Source of the DNA: CAZSDP01 sp964605665
GTDB taxonomy: Bacteria; Planctomycetota; UBA8108; UBA1146
Reading direction: 5' to 3'
DNA length: 61,117 bases
NCBI GenBank assembly: GCA_964605665.1
Contig: CAZSDP010000025.1
Coordinates: 1-61,117, forward strand
Under the pieces are notes generated by a model, which saw only the letters and a program-made list of their open reading frames with translations, did no database searches and had not been told where the DNA came from. Shown one piece after another: positions 33,791 through 42,964 of the stretch (position 1 is the first letter of the stretch; the number at the start of each line of letters is the position of its first letter). A program made the position numbers and the translations under genes.

Positions 33791-34144
33791 TCAGCGCTGA
33801 GGTTCCATGGTTGACGAACTCGGTTCGATTCTTTCGATATGACGCACCGCTGGCTTCGGAGCTGGAATCCGCAGGCGGCTGCCCACCACCAGTCTTCCCC
33901 CGTCGACGGGGCGGTTCACGGCTCGAAGTTGGGGAAGCCCAACCTCGTACTTCGCCGCGATCGAGGAAAAGGTGTCGCCTGGCTCCACGATGTGAACCCG
34001 TTCACCGGTGCGAATCACCGTCGGCGCAGGAGTGGACGGCTCCGGCCGCTCGAGCGGCGCACACCCCCCGAGCAGGAGCCCAGCGACAAACAGCCAACGC
34101 GCTCTCGACAACTTCTCTGCCGCCCCCTCCAAGTCGACCCGCAT
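33791..34144 (-). CDS. LysM-domain lipoprotein
   Basis: 117 residues from the ATG giving MRVDLEGAAEKL; GAGGGGG lies about 6 bases upstream. A hydrophobic stretch ends in a lipobox (LLLGGC, Cys at about residue 28), so the protein is probably a lipoprotein facing peptidoglycan. A Pro/Thr linker follows, then one LysM domain (HIVEPGDTFSSIAAKYEVGL to RLRIPAP) that would bind the glycan chain. It has no catalytic domain. An upstream in-frame ATG at 34186 would bury the signal peptide and is less likely. It is the first gene of a group with dgt and ispD. Confidence 0.82.
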   Translation of the reverse strand: MRVDLEGAAEKLSRARWLFVAGLLLGGCAPLERPEPSTPAPTVIRTGERVHIVEPGDTFSSIAAKYEVGLPQLRAVNRPVDGGRLVVGSRLRIPAPKPAVRHIERIEPSSSTMEPQR

Positions 34145-34153
34145 TTTGCCCCC

Positions 34154-34172
34154 TCTCACCGAGAAGGTGAGA
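34154..34172 (-). promoter_or_regulatory. Hairpin overlapping the ribosome-binding site of the LysM gene
   Basis: On the minus strand TCTCACC-TTCTC-GGTGAGA forms a 7-bp stem. Its 3' arm runs into the GAGGGGG ribosome-binding site just before the ATG at 34144, so folding could limit translation. Confidence 0.4.
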
Positions 34173-34339
34173 ATAGCAGAGGCCATCGGGGTTCCCTAGC
34201 CATCCACCGACAGACTCCCCCAAATTGGCTCAGGATGGCCCCCATTCCCGGCCGATCTTAGAGTGAGAGGTGCCAAACGGGCATCCTCGCAATCGAGGGC
34301 TGCTCCGAACGACTTCGAAATCGATGAAAGACCACTGCG

Positions 34340-35362
34340 ATGAAACACCATTACTGGGTCGGCTTCCTTCTGGCCCTGGCGCTGATCGCTCTCATTTCCG
34401 TCACTCAACCCGATGGCGAATCCCCCGGAAAAGGATCGGAAGAAACCGAACCGACCCCAACGACAATCGGCTCCGATTCTAACTCAGCCACGAAGACCGA
34501 TACTGAAGAGAACCGCGAATCGAACCGCCCTCGCGATCATGGAAAGAGCGAGAAGAACCAGAACTCAGATCTCGTCACCGATGAAGTCCGCCTCCGCTTT
34601 GCCGCGGGGGATCTGGTCGCACGCATCGAGCTCATCGAGGAACTGCTGAACGAGATGGGAATCGAGGCAGCATTCGCAGTCATCGTCGAACTCCTCAAAA
34701 AGACCCACCTCAATGATGATCGGATCCTCTATAAGCGCATTGAGTTACTGCTGGCAAGCTTGGCGATGGAGCAGCCGGACACTCTACCGTTCTTTCACGA
34801 AACTCTGCTCTTAGCGAACAATGAAACCGAGAGGTTCTTGGCCTGGTCAGTCCTGAATACCGCATACCAGGAGGAAGTCTATCAAGAGTCTCTCGCCAAG
34901 AGCTTCCTCGCTGCCTTCGACGCCAGTAGTGATGTGTGGGTGCGCAATCACCTCGTCTCTTCGATCGGGCAAATGCACAATGACGACATCGCCGAGTCGA
35001 TGATCGAAGATTGCCTAGAAAGCGGCGATCTCGTGTTGCTGGAAGGGGCTCTGATCGGCCTTGAGGTTCTCCTCGAAAGCCAAGCTGAAATCAGGCGACG
35101 CTTACGATCAGGAGAACCGCTCCATCCCGCATTGGGAGAGCTCTACTCCTCGCCACAGGAGGTCCGCAATTCCCGGAGGATTATCATCGAGGCACTCGGC
35201 AACACCGCTCTCGACCACCAAAGTGAACCGGAGCTGTTCCAGCCAGTACTCCAGCTGCTGGTCGAATTCGATGCGAAAGATGAACTTTGGCATGTCAGAC
35301 GACGCTGGCAAAATAACGACCTCGTCCACCTCGTCATGTCCGCACTCAACGAAGTTCGGTAA
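34340..35362 (+). CDS. Membrane-anchored HEAT-like repeat protein, function unknown
   Basis: 340 residues. One N-terminal membrane segment (WVGFLLALALIALISV) is followed by a charged, low-complexity linker to about residue 75. An all-helical region runs to the end (for example RIELIEELLNEMGIEAAFAV, VRNHLVSSIGQMHNDDIAES). The regular helix pairs look like HEAT or armadillo repeats. The protein probably faces the periplasm or cytoplasm as a scaffold, but no specific function can be given. Its promoter region is shared with the divergent LysM-dgt-ispD group. Confidence 0.75.
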   Translation: MKHHYWVGFLLALALIALISVTQPDGESPGKGSEETEPTPTTIGSDSNSATKTDTEENRESNRPRDHGKSEKNQNSDLVTDEVRLRFAAGDLVARIELIEELLNEMGIEAAFAVIVELLKKTHLNDDRILYKRIELLLASLAMEQPDTLPFFHETLLLANNETERFLAWSVLNTAYQEEVYQESLAKSFLAAFDASSDVWVRNHLVSSIGQMHNDDIAESMIEDCLESGDLVLLEGALIGLEVLLESQAEIRRRLRSGEPLHPALGELYSSPQEVRNSRRIIIEALGNTALDHQSEPELFQPVLQLLVEFDAKDELWHVRRRWQNNDLVHLVMSALNEVR

Positions 35363-35377
35363 CTGATCACTGTCCAC

Positions 35378-35406
35378 TTGCTGAGAGCAGCTCCCTTCCC
35401 TAATGT
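35378..35406 (+). promoter_or_regulatory. Predicted promoter of the amidohydrolase gene
   Basis: TTGCTG (35378-35383), a 17-base spacer and TAATGT (35401-35406). The expected start site falls on the ATG at 35413, and no ribosome-binding site is present, so the mRNA may be leaderless. Confidence 0.45.
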
Positions 35407-35412
35407 CACGTC

Positions 35413-36603
35413 ATGGAGATCCACACTCGCTGGCTCTACGACGGGCAACAAGCACCGTATCCGGCAACGGTTATCGTCGAGGGAAACACCATTGCCGCGA
35501 TCGAACCGTTGGCCGAGGACTCTGGTGAAGAGACTCTACTCACCGTCGGACTCGCCAACGCCCACCTCCATCTCGACCTGACCACCAGCCGCCCCGATGA
35601 GAAGCTCTCCGTTTCCTTTCCTGAGTGGCTTGAGGGAATCGTTTCCTTCCGAAAGGGCTGTGGGAGCGCTGGCCTGACCGAAGCTGCCGCGGGGGGAGTT
35701 CACTCTTCGTTGAACTCAGGCGTGACTCTGCTCTTCGACTTCGATCCCGCCGGCTGGAGCCTGGAGCCACTTTCCAAGTCACCGATTCGCCGAGTGGTGT
35801 TTCGCGAAGTCATCGCCTTGACCACGGACGATCTGGCGAGTCGCCACTCCGACTGGAACTCGTTTCTGGAGCACGGAACCGCTGAAACTCGCGAGTTACG
35901 CTCACTCGCACCGCATGCTCCATACACAGTTCACCCCACGGTCCTCGGGGAGACTCTGAGAAGGGTGGAACAACAACAGCTGCCGTGGGCGATGCACGTC
36001 TCAGAGCAACGGTGGGAAGAGGAACTGCTCGAGACAGCCAAGGGAGAGGGCGCGAGATTCCTCGAGCGATTTGGTGCAGACCCACAGGCATTCCGTGGGG
36101 AGGGGACTGCGATCTCTCGTCTTGCAGCAGACGGGGCCCTCGACTCTCGGGCACTCATCATCCATGGAAACTATCTCTCTGAGACGGAGCTTGACCTGAT
36201 CGCTGAGCATGGAGCTGCGGTGGTCTACTGCCCTCGCAGTCATCAATACTTCGGTCACGAAGAACACCCACTGCCCCGCCTTCTCGCCCGGGGGATTCCC
36301 ACATTCTTCGGAACCGATGGGGCCATATCCGCAGGTGACCTCAACTTGCTCTCAGAACTGCGGGCAGCTCATCAGGCCTTTCCCACCATCGATGTTCGAC
36401 TCCTCTGGCATGGCGCTACCCGGGGGCCTCGTGAGTTCTTGGGGGGAAGATTTGGATCGGGCCGGATCGAAACGGGTGCCCCAGCAGATCTTTGCCTCTG
36501 GGCCATTCCTCCCGGGGAGGAAGATCCGTTGCGGCGAGCGCTAAAGGAAGAGACGAGGCCCCTAGAGGTCTGGATCGACGGAAGATCGATTTCTCACCCT
36601 TGA
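35413..36603 (+). CDS. Amidohydrolase, aminofutalosine/SAH deaminase-like
   Basis: 396 residues. It belongs to the metal-dependent amidohydrolases of the ATZ/TRZ/MtaD group: NAHLHLD (first two metal His), APHAPYTV, MHVSEQ (third His), IIHGNYLSE (fourth His) and FFGTDGAIS (metal Asp). Family members deaminate purine nucleosides such as S-adenosylhomocysteine or 6-amino-6-deoxyfutalosine. The latter step belongs to the futalosine menaquinone route. The menG/ubiX/ubiA cluster 9 kb away makes that substrate plausible but not proven. Guanine deaminase-like or other amidohydrolase activity cannot be excluded. Confidence 0.85.
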   Translation: MEIHTRWLYDGQQAPYPATVIVEGNTIAAIEPLAEDSGEETLLTVGLANAHLHLDLTTSRPDEKLSVSFPEWLEGIVSFRKGCGSAGLTEAAAGGVHSSLNSGVTLLFDFDPAGWSLEPLSKSPIRRVVFREVIALTTDDLASRHSDWNSFLEHGTAETRELRSLAPHAPYTVHPTVLGETLRRVEQQQLPWAMHVSEQRWEEELLETAKGEGARFLERFGADPQAFRGEGTAISRLAADGALDSRALIIHGNYLSETELDLIAEHGAAVVYCPRSHQYFGHEEHPLPRLLARGIPTFFGTDGAISAGDLNLLSELRAAHQAFPTIDVRLLWHGATRGPREFLGGRFGSGRIETGAPADLCLWAIPPGEEDPLRRALKEETRPLEVWIDGRSISHP

Positions 36604-36620
36604 GTCAGCACGCGGAAAAA

Positions 36621-36696
36621 TGGAGCGGGCGAAGGGACTCGAACCCTCGACATTCAGCTTGGGAAGCTGACACTCTACCAACTGAGTTACGCCCGC
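36621..36696 (-). tRNA. trnG: tRNA-Gly (CCC anticodon)
   Basis: 76 bases including an encoded CCA end. The acceptor arms are GCGGGCG and CGCCCGC, and the D stem is ACTC/GAGT. The anticodon stem is TCAGC/GCTGA with loop TTCCCAA, giving CCC. The T arm is GAGGGTTCGAGTCCCTT. It is isolated between the amidohydrolase and tatD. Confidence 0.94.
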
Positions 36697-36792
36697 CCAG
36701 TTCGCTCCGGCAATGTGACCTTGTATCTTGCCGGCGACGAGGTAGAGATCAAGTCCAGCTTCACTCGACCCGGAGGGAGTCTGATAGAGCCC

Positions 36793-36819
36793 TTGATCTC
36801 TCCGCTTCCGGTCTAGAAT
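36793..36819 (+). promoter_or_regulatory. Possible tatD promoter
   Basis: TTGATC (36793-36798) and TAGAAT (36814-36819) with a 15-base spacer, or CTTGAT with 16. The gene would have a leader of about 39 bases, which contains a GAGGAG ribosome-binding site. Confidence 0.4.
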
Positions 36820-36864
36820 CTGTTTCTGTGCGAAACCACTTTCAAACGGCGAATTTGAGGAGTC

Positions 36865-37665
36865 ATGACCACTCACGCGATCGACACCCATGCGCATCTC
36901 TACTTTGAGAAGTTCGACAGCGACCGCGATGCGGTGATCGAGCGCGCCCGCACTCGCGGCTTCCTGCACGTGATCAATATCGGCATCGATGTCGACACCT
37001 CGAAGAGATGCATCGAACTGACCGAGCGGTACCCTGGGTTCTGCTACGCTGCTGTCGGTCTTCACCCCAATGAAGCAGCGGTCGACCCTGCTGATCTCGA
37101 GAGAATTGTGGCGGAGCTAGAGGAGCTCACCGTTCAGAACGATCAGGTCGTTCGCGCGATCGGTGAGATCGGTCTCGATAGATATTGGGATCGCGCAACG
37201 CCCGTTGAGCAAGAGCGAGCGTTCCTCGCCCAGATCGAACTGGCTCGGCGTACAGAGCGTCCGATCGTGATCCACTGTCGAGAGGCATGGCCACGAACTC
37301 TCGAAATCATCGCCGCCGAAGCACAGGGGCTCGTCGGAGTCTTCCACTGCTTCGGAGGCACCGCCGAAGAAGCGAAGCGTGCCGTCGATCTAGGGTGGTA
37401 TGTCTCCTTTGCCGGCAACGTCTCCTACCCCAAAGCGCAGTCACTCCGCGACGCAGCTTGCGAAGTCCCCCTCGAACGGATGCTGCTCGAAACGGACTCT
37501 CCTTTTCTCGCCCCCCAGCCGATGCGCGGCAAGCGCAATGAGCCGGTGTTTTCACTTCACACCGCGGAGACTCTCGCAGAAGTGACCGGAGTCTCCGTCG
37601 ACCAGGTTCTGACAACCACGACCGCAAATGCTCAGCAGCTCTTCTCACTCCCCTCACTTCCCTGA
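36865..37665 (+). CDS. tatD: TatD family deoxyribonuclease
   Basis: 266 residues, normal length. GAGGAG precedes the ATG. The metal ligands of the TatD barrel are visible: IDTHAHLYF, then AIGEIGLDRY (Glu), IVIHCREAW (His), VFHCFGGTAEEA (His) and LLETDSPFLAP (Asp). The family are Mg-dependent exonucleases acting on DNA or RNA 3' ends and are cytoplasmic. The gene stands with its own promoter-like element. No functional link with its neighbours is evident. Confidence 0.94.
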   Translation: MTTHAIDTHAHLYFEKFDSDRDAVIERARTRGFLHVINIGIDVDTSKRCIELTERYPGFCYAAVGLHPNEAAVDPADLERIVAELEELTVQNDQVVRAIGEIGLDRYWDRATPVEQERAFLAQIELARRTERPIVIHCREAWPRTLEIIAAEAQGLVGVFHCFGGTAEEAKRAVDLGWYVSFAGNVSYPKAQSLRDAACEVPLERMLLETDSPFLAPQPMRGKRNEPVFSLHTAETLAEVTGVSVDQVLTTTTANAQQLFSLPSLP

Positions 37666-37898
37666 ATAGCACCCTGCTACAGGGCAAAGTCCGAATTCGT
37701 CTCCTCGCTCAACATCCGCAATTCGGCGGCCTTCCGCTCGATTCACGGCCACGCTGGCACGGGTATGGGGTCAATGCCGTTGACCTTTCTCGGGTACTCA
37801 TCCGCCAAAGATGCGGGAGACCCTCAAGAACTCCTGGCTCCCCTCCGATGGAAGGATCAGTGGGAACTCATCTGGGGAGCGTCGAAGGAGTGCAAAGA

Positions 37899-38825
37899 AT
37901 GCGAATTCTCATCACCGGTGGAGCTGGGTTTATCGGCAGCCATCTTGTCGAAGGTCTCGCTAACGATGGTCACGAGATCGTCGTCCTCGATAACTTCTCT
38001 ACCGGACGTAGTGAGAATCTGGTCGGTCGTGACATCGGCTTTGAGCTGATCGTCGGAGATCTGCGAGACCGAGATGTGGTTCGGAAATCACTCCAAGGAG
38101 TCGAGGCGGTCTTCCATCAGGCCGCCAACGCATCGGTTCCCGCCTCGATTGAGAGCCCGGTCGAGAGCGGCTCCGTCAATCTCCAAGGCTCCGCGATTCT
38201 GCTCGAAGAAGCGCGCTCCGCGTCAGTTCAACGGGTGATCCTCGCCTCGAGTTCTGCGGTCTATGGCAACACCCCGGTACCGCTCGAGGAAACCAGCCAG
38301 ACCACCCCGCTCTCTCCCTATGGGGTGCAAAAACTCGCGGTGGAACATCTGGCGAGAACCATCAGTCACTCCGGTGGGCCCGATACTGTTTCTCTACGCT
38401 ACTTCAATGTGTACGGGCCACGTCAATGTGCCGAAAGCGCCTATGCTGCGGCGATCCCCATCTTCTTCCGTTGCGTAGAAGAAGGGGTCGATTTACCGAT
38501 CTACGGTGATGGCACTCAGACTCGAGACTTCGTTCATGTCCACGATGTCGTCGAGGCAAACCGGCGAGTGCTCCTTCGAGAGCAACCTTGGAACGGCGAG
38601 TCTTTCAACGTCGCTTGTGGTGCTCCGATCGCGATCGATGAACTCGCCAAGCAGATCCTCCTGCTCACGGAGCAAAACCAACTGAAGTTGCAACACTGCG
38701 CTCCAAGAAGTGGAGACATCCAACAGAGCCACGCCTCCATTGCGAAACTGCAGTCAACCCTCGGCTGGTCACCGCGGATATCGCTCGAGGAGGGCTTATC
38801 CAACATGATCACCAGCCGCACTTGA
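37899..38825 (+). CDS. NAD-dependent sugar-nucleotide epimerase
   Basis: 308 residues from the ATG giving MRILITGGAGFIGSH, with AAGGAG 9 bases upstream. It is an extended short-chain dehydrogenase: TGGAGFIGS binds NAD, and the catalytic triad is Ser (LASSSAVYG), Tyr and Lys (SPYGVQK). Family signatures for sugar-nucleotide 4-epimerases are NASVPASIESP, SLRYFNVYGPRQ and YGDGTQTRDFVHVHDVV. It most resembles UDP-glucose or UDP-GlcNAc 4-epimerases, but the substrate cannot be fixed by eye. A role in cell-surface polysaccharide synthesis is likely. Confidence 0.9.
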   Translation: MRILITGGAGFIGSHLVEGLANDGHEIVVLDNFSTGRSENLVGRDIGFELIVGDLRDRDVVRKSLQGVEAVFHQAANASVPASIESPVESGSVNLQGSAILLEEARSASVQRVILASSSAVYGNTPVPLEETSQTTPLSPYGVQKLAVEHLARTISHSGGPDTVSLRYFNVYGPRQCAESAYAAAIPIFFRCVEEGVDLPIYGDGTQTRDFVHVHDVVEANRRVLLREQPWNGESFNVACGAPIAIDELAKQILLLTEQNQLKLQHCAPRSGDIQQSHASIAKLQSTLGWSPRISLEEGLSNMITSRT

Positions 38826-38859
38826 GCAGCGGTGAGTTCTCCTGATCTCCGATAGTAAG

Positions 38860-38902
38860 AAAAAAATCGCCGCGCGAGGTCGAGAACCTCACGCGGCGAT
38901 TT
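38860..38902 (-). terminator. Strong intrinsic terminator, probably bidirectional
   Basis: A 16-bp stem with one mismatch (outer AAATCGCCGCG/CGCGGCGATTT, inner GAGGT/ACCTC) lies between convergent genes. On the minus strand it is followed by seven Ts and would end the secreted-protein gene 35 bases after its stop. In the other orientation only TTT follows, so the epimerase transcript would end less efficiently. Confidence 0.9.
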
Positions 38903-38936
38903 GTAACTCACACCTTGTCTGCGAACCGAATCGCTC

Positions 38937-41072
38937 TTACTGGCAAGTCAGTCCGTCCGGAGTTGGATCCACCCCAGCACCGGGGAATGGAGCCGCCGGC
39001 GGTGTCTGATTCGCCACGAACAAGTATGAGAGCAAATTGATCATGTCCACGATCTGAACCATGCCGTCGTCATTGGTATCGCACGACTTTTCACAGTCTG
39101 GCGCCAACCCGCCGGCAAAGAGCCAGAGAAGGCCAGAGATCGCGTCGGCGATCCCCACCAGATCGTCACCATTGCAGTCACCCCGAATGAAGGTCGGCTG
39201 CGAAGCGAAGGTGATCGTGCCATTGACCGTCGTCGGGATCTGATCGACACCATTGATTCGAACGGTGTTGTCGATCGCCGGAGAGCCGAGACCATCGACG
39301 AAGGAGATCTCCCGGGTTTCACCATCGGTGACTCCGAGTGCCACAGAGAAGATCATCCGCAACACTTCAACCTCGGTCCCCGTTGGAATCGTCTGGCCGG
39401 CAAAGGGTCCAACCGCATCCAGAACCACATTCGCGGTCACGAAATCGGCACCACTATTCAATTCGACAAACTCCGCCCCGTTCGATGCCGTCGGAGTACC
39501 GTTGATCGTCACATCGACGACGGTCAAACGATCGCTCGGAATCTGGATCGAAGCGGTGAAGCCTTCGAGAGGCTGACTGTGCGAGGAAAGGAGAGGAATC
39601 TCCAAGGCGCTCTGACCGGCAAATCCGAGATCATCCGCAATCGACAAAATACGGAGGGTCACGATGCCCGTGCAATTGGTGGTCAGAGTCGAATCGGTGC
39701 CCTGAATCCCTTGCAGAGTCCACGTGTAGGTGTCAGGAGCAAGACCAGGATCGGAGTAGCTCGTGTCTGTCCCAGCAAGGGTGGCGATCAGCTGACCATC
39801 GCGGCTGAGCTCGATCGAATCGTAGACATCGCCATTGGTCCAACTCAACGCGACGTCATTCGCCCCCGGAACACAGGAGAAGCCGGTGATCGGCGGAACA
39901 TTCGAGCCGGTCGGGACACTCAAGTTGAGATTCATCGAGAACGGTGTTCCTGGCTTGAAGAGCCCGAGGAAACCGGTCCCCGGTCCTGGAGGCGCATTAC
40001 AATCGAAGCGGAAGTTGTACATGGTGCTCCAACGGATCGCGTTGGCATCTTGATTTGCCGCGAAGCTTTCCGTCTGCCAGGTCACGCCTGTACCGGGGGT
40101 ATAAGTCCCCGCCCAATCAGTTCCGACATAGGGCTCTCCACTGTGGTGATCAACGTCGTGGAAGCCGATGTTGGTCACGGTGACATTCCCCGGAAACTGT
40201 ACTTCGAATGCGTTCGCACAACGGTCTGAGTTCATGTTGTAGACCGCGTACTCATAGTGCCAAGTGCCGTTGCCATTGTCGGTCACGTTGTGACCGACGA
40301 TGAAGAGTCCGTCATTGGGGACTTGAACATCTTCGAGTTGAACGGTCGGAACGAAGTCTTGCCAAGCCTGGATCCCCGGAGACTCCCGCTCAGTCGCAGA
40401 CCCGGGAGCGAGGCTCGCCACGTAGGTCACCGGATCGATCACAACTTCGCGATAGGACGAGTTGTTGTTGCCATTCCCCGCCAATGCGTCGTCATTCGTC
40501 ACATAATGTGAGGTGACCAAGTAAATGGCGCCAGCATTGAGAGCGGGATCGAGATCGTCTTCGTGCACCTGGAGGCGCTTGTCGATGACCGTCAAAGCGG
40601 GAGGCGCGCTGTAAGGGAACGGAAAGACTCCGGTGTGGGCATTGACTTGAGATCGTGGTCCCAAGTTCCCTTGTTCACCATTCAAACCGGTTCCATATGG
40701 ATCGGAACAACCGATTCCAAGAGCTTCGCAGCCGGTCCCGAGCTGACACGGGTCACATTCACTGAGACTCAACGCACAGAAGCTGTGCTTGAGCCAGCTG
40801 ATGCCAACCTGTTCGAGAACGCCGTCGCGGATCCGCCACATCTCCTGACCGATCACCGGGTGGGCGGGAGTGGCTTGTACCCAGTTGAGAAGGGTATCCC
40901 CCACGTTGCAGGACTCGGTTCCCACCGAGTAGGCGTAAATTCCGTTTTCGTTACCCCAAAGTTGAACATCGAATAAGTCACCAACGATGACATCGGCGTT
41001 CGTCTGAGCGGAGAGAGAACTCGTCGCACACAACAGTGAGAGCGCTGCGACGATGCACCTCGTCGTTCTCAT
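38937..41072 (-). CDS. Secreted protein with FnIII-, cohesin- and dockerin-like domains
   Basis: 711 residues from the ATG giving MRTTRCIVAALSLL. A signal peptide ends near SSLSAQ. About 370 residues of unknown fold follow, rich in Cys, Asn and aromatic residues (for example GTWHYEYAVYNMNSDRCANA). An FnIII-like domain (about residues 395-470, VALSWTNGDVYDSIELSRDG) comes next, then a cohesin-like beta domain (about 475-620, VEVLRMIFSVALG). The tail is a dockerin-like EF-hand pair: GDCNGDDLVGIADAISGLLW and CDTNDDGMVQIVDMINLLSY. Having both cohesin-like and dockerin-like parts in one chain suggests assembly on the cell surface. It sits alone and ends at a strong terminator. Confidence 0.8.
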   Translation of the reverse strand: MRTTRCIVAALSLLCATSSLSAQTNADVIVGDLFDVQLWGNENGIYAYSVGTESCNVGDTLLNWVQATPAHPVIGQEMWRIRDGVLEQVGISWLKHSFCALSLSECDPCQLGTGCEALGIGCSDPYGTGLNGEQGNLGPRSQVNAHTGVFPFPYSAPPALTVIDKRLQVHEDDLDPALNAGAIYLVTSHYVTNDDALAGNGNNNSSYREVVIDPVTYVASLAPGSATERESPGIQAWQDFVPTVQLEDVQVPNDGLFIVGHNVTDNGNGTWHYEYAVYNMNSDRCANAFEVQFPGNVTVTNIGFHDVDHHSGEPYVGTDWAGTYTPGTGVTWQTESFAANQDANAIRWSTMYNFRFDCNAPPGPGTGFLGLFKPGTPFSMNLNLSVPTGSNVPPITGFSCVPGANDVALSWTNGDVYDSIELSRDGQLIATLAGTDTSYSDPGLAPDTYTWTLQGIQGTDSTLTTNCTGIVTLRILSIADDLGFAGQSALEIPLLSSHSQPLEGFTASIQIPSDRLTVVDVTINGTPTASNGAEFVELNSGADFVTANVVLDAVGPFAGQTIPTGTEVEVLRMIFSVALGVTDGETREISFVDGLGSPAIDNTVRINGVDQIPTTVNGTITFASQPTFIRGDCNGDDLVGIADAISGLLWLFAGGLAPDCEKSCDTNDDGMVQIVDMINLLSYLFVANQTPPAAPFPGAGVDPTPDGLTCQ

Positions 41073-41208
41073 ACTCTTCCTTTCACTTCCATCGCACACC
41101 CGAATCCGGGTCTCGTGATCGGTAGAACACGCGGGTCGAAAAATCTACTGCCCCAACGGTGAGTTCGTTTGATTCGCGATGACTCACATCAAACTAAAGA
41201 GCTGGGCT

Positions 41209-41541
41209 CTAAAGTCGGATCTCCGGAGGCGAGATCGTATGCTGCGACCACGTTTCCAGAGTGTTGGTCAGGTGAAGTGTCCGAACCTTTTCTCGGAGAA
41301 TGAAACCGTCATCGGGCTCTCCTTCGAGCCGATCACGCCCCCCCAACTTCACCCGCACCGCTTGGAATGCTTGCTCCAGACGCTCACCGGAAATCCGACG
41401 GATCCCATCGGCAATCGTCATCGCTTCGTGAGCAGAAGCTCCGCAGAACTTCTCCACCTGCTCAGCGAATTCGCCCAACCATGCGGTACTTTTTTCGTCA
41501 TTTGATTCGCGGCCATCTAACGAGCCGGCACGCACTGTCAT
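41209..41541 (-). CDS. Small hypothetical protein
   Basis: 110 residues from the ATG giving MTVRAGSLDGRESN; a purine-rich AGAAGAGA lies upstream. No family was recognised. The middle is helical and amphipathic (WLGEFAEQVEKFCGASAHEA, GERLEQAFQAVRVKLGGRD), without signal peptide or membrane segment. It follows anmK by about 210 bases on the same strand. The opposite strand also has an open frame, so its reality is uncertain; codon use on the minus strand looks more gene-like. Confidence 0.45.
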   Translation of the reverse strand: MTVRAGSLDGRESNDEKSTAWLGEFAEQVEKFCGASAHEAMTIADGIRRISGERLEQAFQAVRVKLGGRDRLEGEPDDGFILREKVRTLHLTNTLETWSQHTISPPEIRL

Positions 41542-41750
41542 CAGATTCTCTTCTTTCCTGAGGGACCGAATCAACTGTGAGCAGCGGAAGTGCCTTTTCG
41601 GCACACGTCCTCTGCCCAGCCTCCTAACCATCTGAGAAGCCCTCTCGAAACGGAGTTGGCCTCTCAGGTGACTGGGAGTCGAACCAGGTGAAGCTGTGCG
41701 TAGGGAGCAAGGCTAGGCATGTTCGGGCTCCAACGCAACAGACGAGGTAC

Positions 41751-42899
41751 TTAGGCAGGAAAAGCCCACATGCCCAGTCCGGCGCCCGGTGTCGCCCCCG
41801 TGGTCCCCAGAAAGCTGCCCGACCGGCCATAAAGCCATTCATGGCCTAGAATTGCGAAGGCTGCCGCTTCGCGCAGATCCGCTCCCACGCCATGTTTCGT
41901 CTCCTGGAGAGGCTCTGCCGAAATCCCCACAAAACGGTCGATTTCTTGGAGTAATCGCCGGTGATGGGCGCCTCCTCCTCCGACCAGGAGCCGTTGAGGA
42001 GCGCGGCCCTCACTCAACTCTACGATCGTCTCGGCGATCTCCCCTGCGATCCACGCACAGAGGGTCGCCAGTCGATCTTCGAGACTGAGAAGGGAAAGTT
42101 GCTCCCGGAAATCTAGAAACCATCCTTGGCCAAATTGCTCTCGCCCCAAACTGCGACGCTCTCGCCAGGGATGATCTTTGAAACTTCCCAATAGCGACCG
42201 ATCGACGCTGCCGCTGAGTGCAACACGCCCATTTTCATCGAATCGGCTCTCGTCGAACTTCGCCGCGCGCCAAACTTCATCGAGAAGCAGATTCCCCGGA
42301 CCCGCATCTCTCGCCTGAAGCTCTCGGTCCTTCTCGATCCAGGTGACATTTGAAATGCCGCCGATATTCACCACCGCAACTCGATCCGCGAGTTCACCAA
42401 ACAACACCCGATCCCCCACCGGGACGAGCGGAGCACCTTCTCCTCCCAAAGACAGATCACAACCTCGAAAGCCGAAGAGTACGGGCTTGCCGGTTTTCTG
42501 GGCGATCGTATGTGGGGCGCCGAGTTGAAGGGTGATCGGTGGAGACGATCCGCGGTGAAAAAAGGTGTGACCTGCAAGGGTGATCGCATCGACATCACCA
42601 AACCGGTCGATCGAGTCGGAGATCATCTCCCCCCACATCTCTCCGAGTTGACGATCCCAGTGAGCGGTGACTTCAAAACTTCCTTGAGACTCAACCGCCC
42701 CCCTCAACGAAGTCGCGAATTCAGAGTCGTACTGAAAGGTATCACCCTGAATCGAGCACACGCGCGGCAGCATTGGATCATCGGTCTCTTGAAGCGTCAC
42801 TCGCGCAATGTCGAGACCATCTCCGGATGTTCCCGACATCGTCCCCAGCCAGCGCACTTCTGGTCGGGCATTCGCAACCTTGTCGAGCAGAGAAGCCAT
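41751..42899 (-). CDS. anmK: Anhydro-N-acetylmuramic acid kinase
   Basis: 382 residues from the ATG at 42899, which has a strong GGGGGGAG 8 bases upstream. A GTG at 42968 overlapping the murQ stop (GTGA) is a possible longer start. AnmK opens and phosphorylates 1,6-anhydroMurNAc to MurNAc-6-phosphate in cell-wall recycling. Motifs are LGTMSGTSGDGLD (ATP/sugar binding), ITLAGHTFFHRG with GAPHTIA, VVNIGGISNVTWI and LLVGGGGAHHRRLL. It acts just before MurQ, whose gene lies directly upstream. Confidence 0.94.
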   Translation of the reverse strand: MASLLDKVANARPEVRWLGTMSGTSGDGLDIARVTLQETDDPMLPRVCSIQGDTFQYDSEFATSLRGAVESQGSFEVTAHWDRQLGEMWGEMISDSIDRFGDVDAITLAGHTFFHRGSSPPITLQLGAPHTIAQKTGKPVLFGFRGCDLSLGGEGAPLVPVGDRVLFGELADRVAVVNIGGISNVTWIEKDRELQARDAGPGNLLLDEVWRAAKFDESRFDENGRVALSGSVDRSLLGSFKDHPWRERRSLGREQFGQGWFLDFREQLSLLSLEDRLATLCAWIAGEIAETIVELSEGRAPQRLLVGGGGAHHRRLLQEIDRFVGISAEPLQETKHGVGADLREAAAFAILGHEWLYGRSGSFLGTTGATPGAGLGMWAFPA

Positions 42900-42964
42900 C
42901 GCGTGGACTCCCCCCGGAGTCTCGCTCTGATTCCCAGGTGGAGCGGGAAATTGTGGCGGCACTT

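Noticed and set aside
41640..41740. tRNA-like segment with TCGAACC
   Set aside because: Only a T-loop-like string is present. No acceptor stem, D arm or anticodon arm could be formed on either strand.
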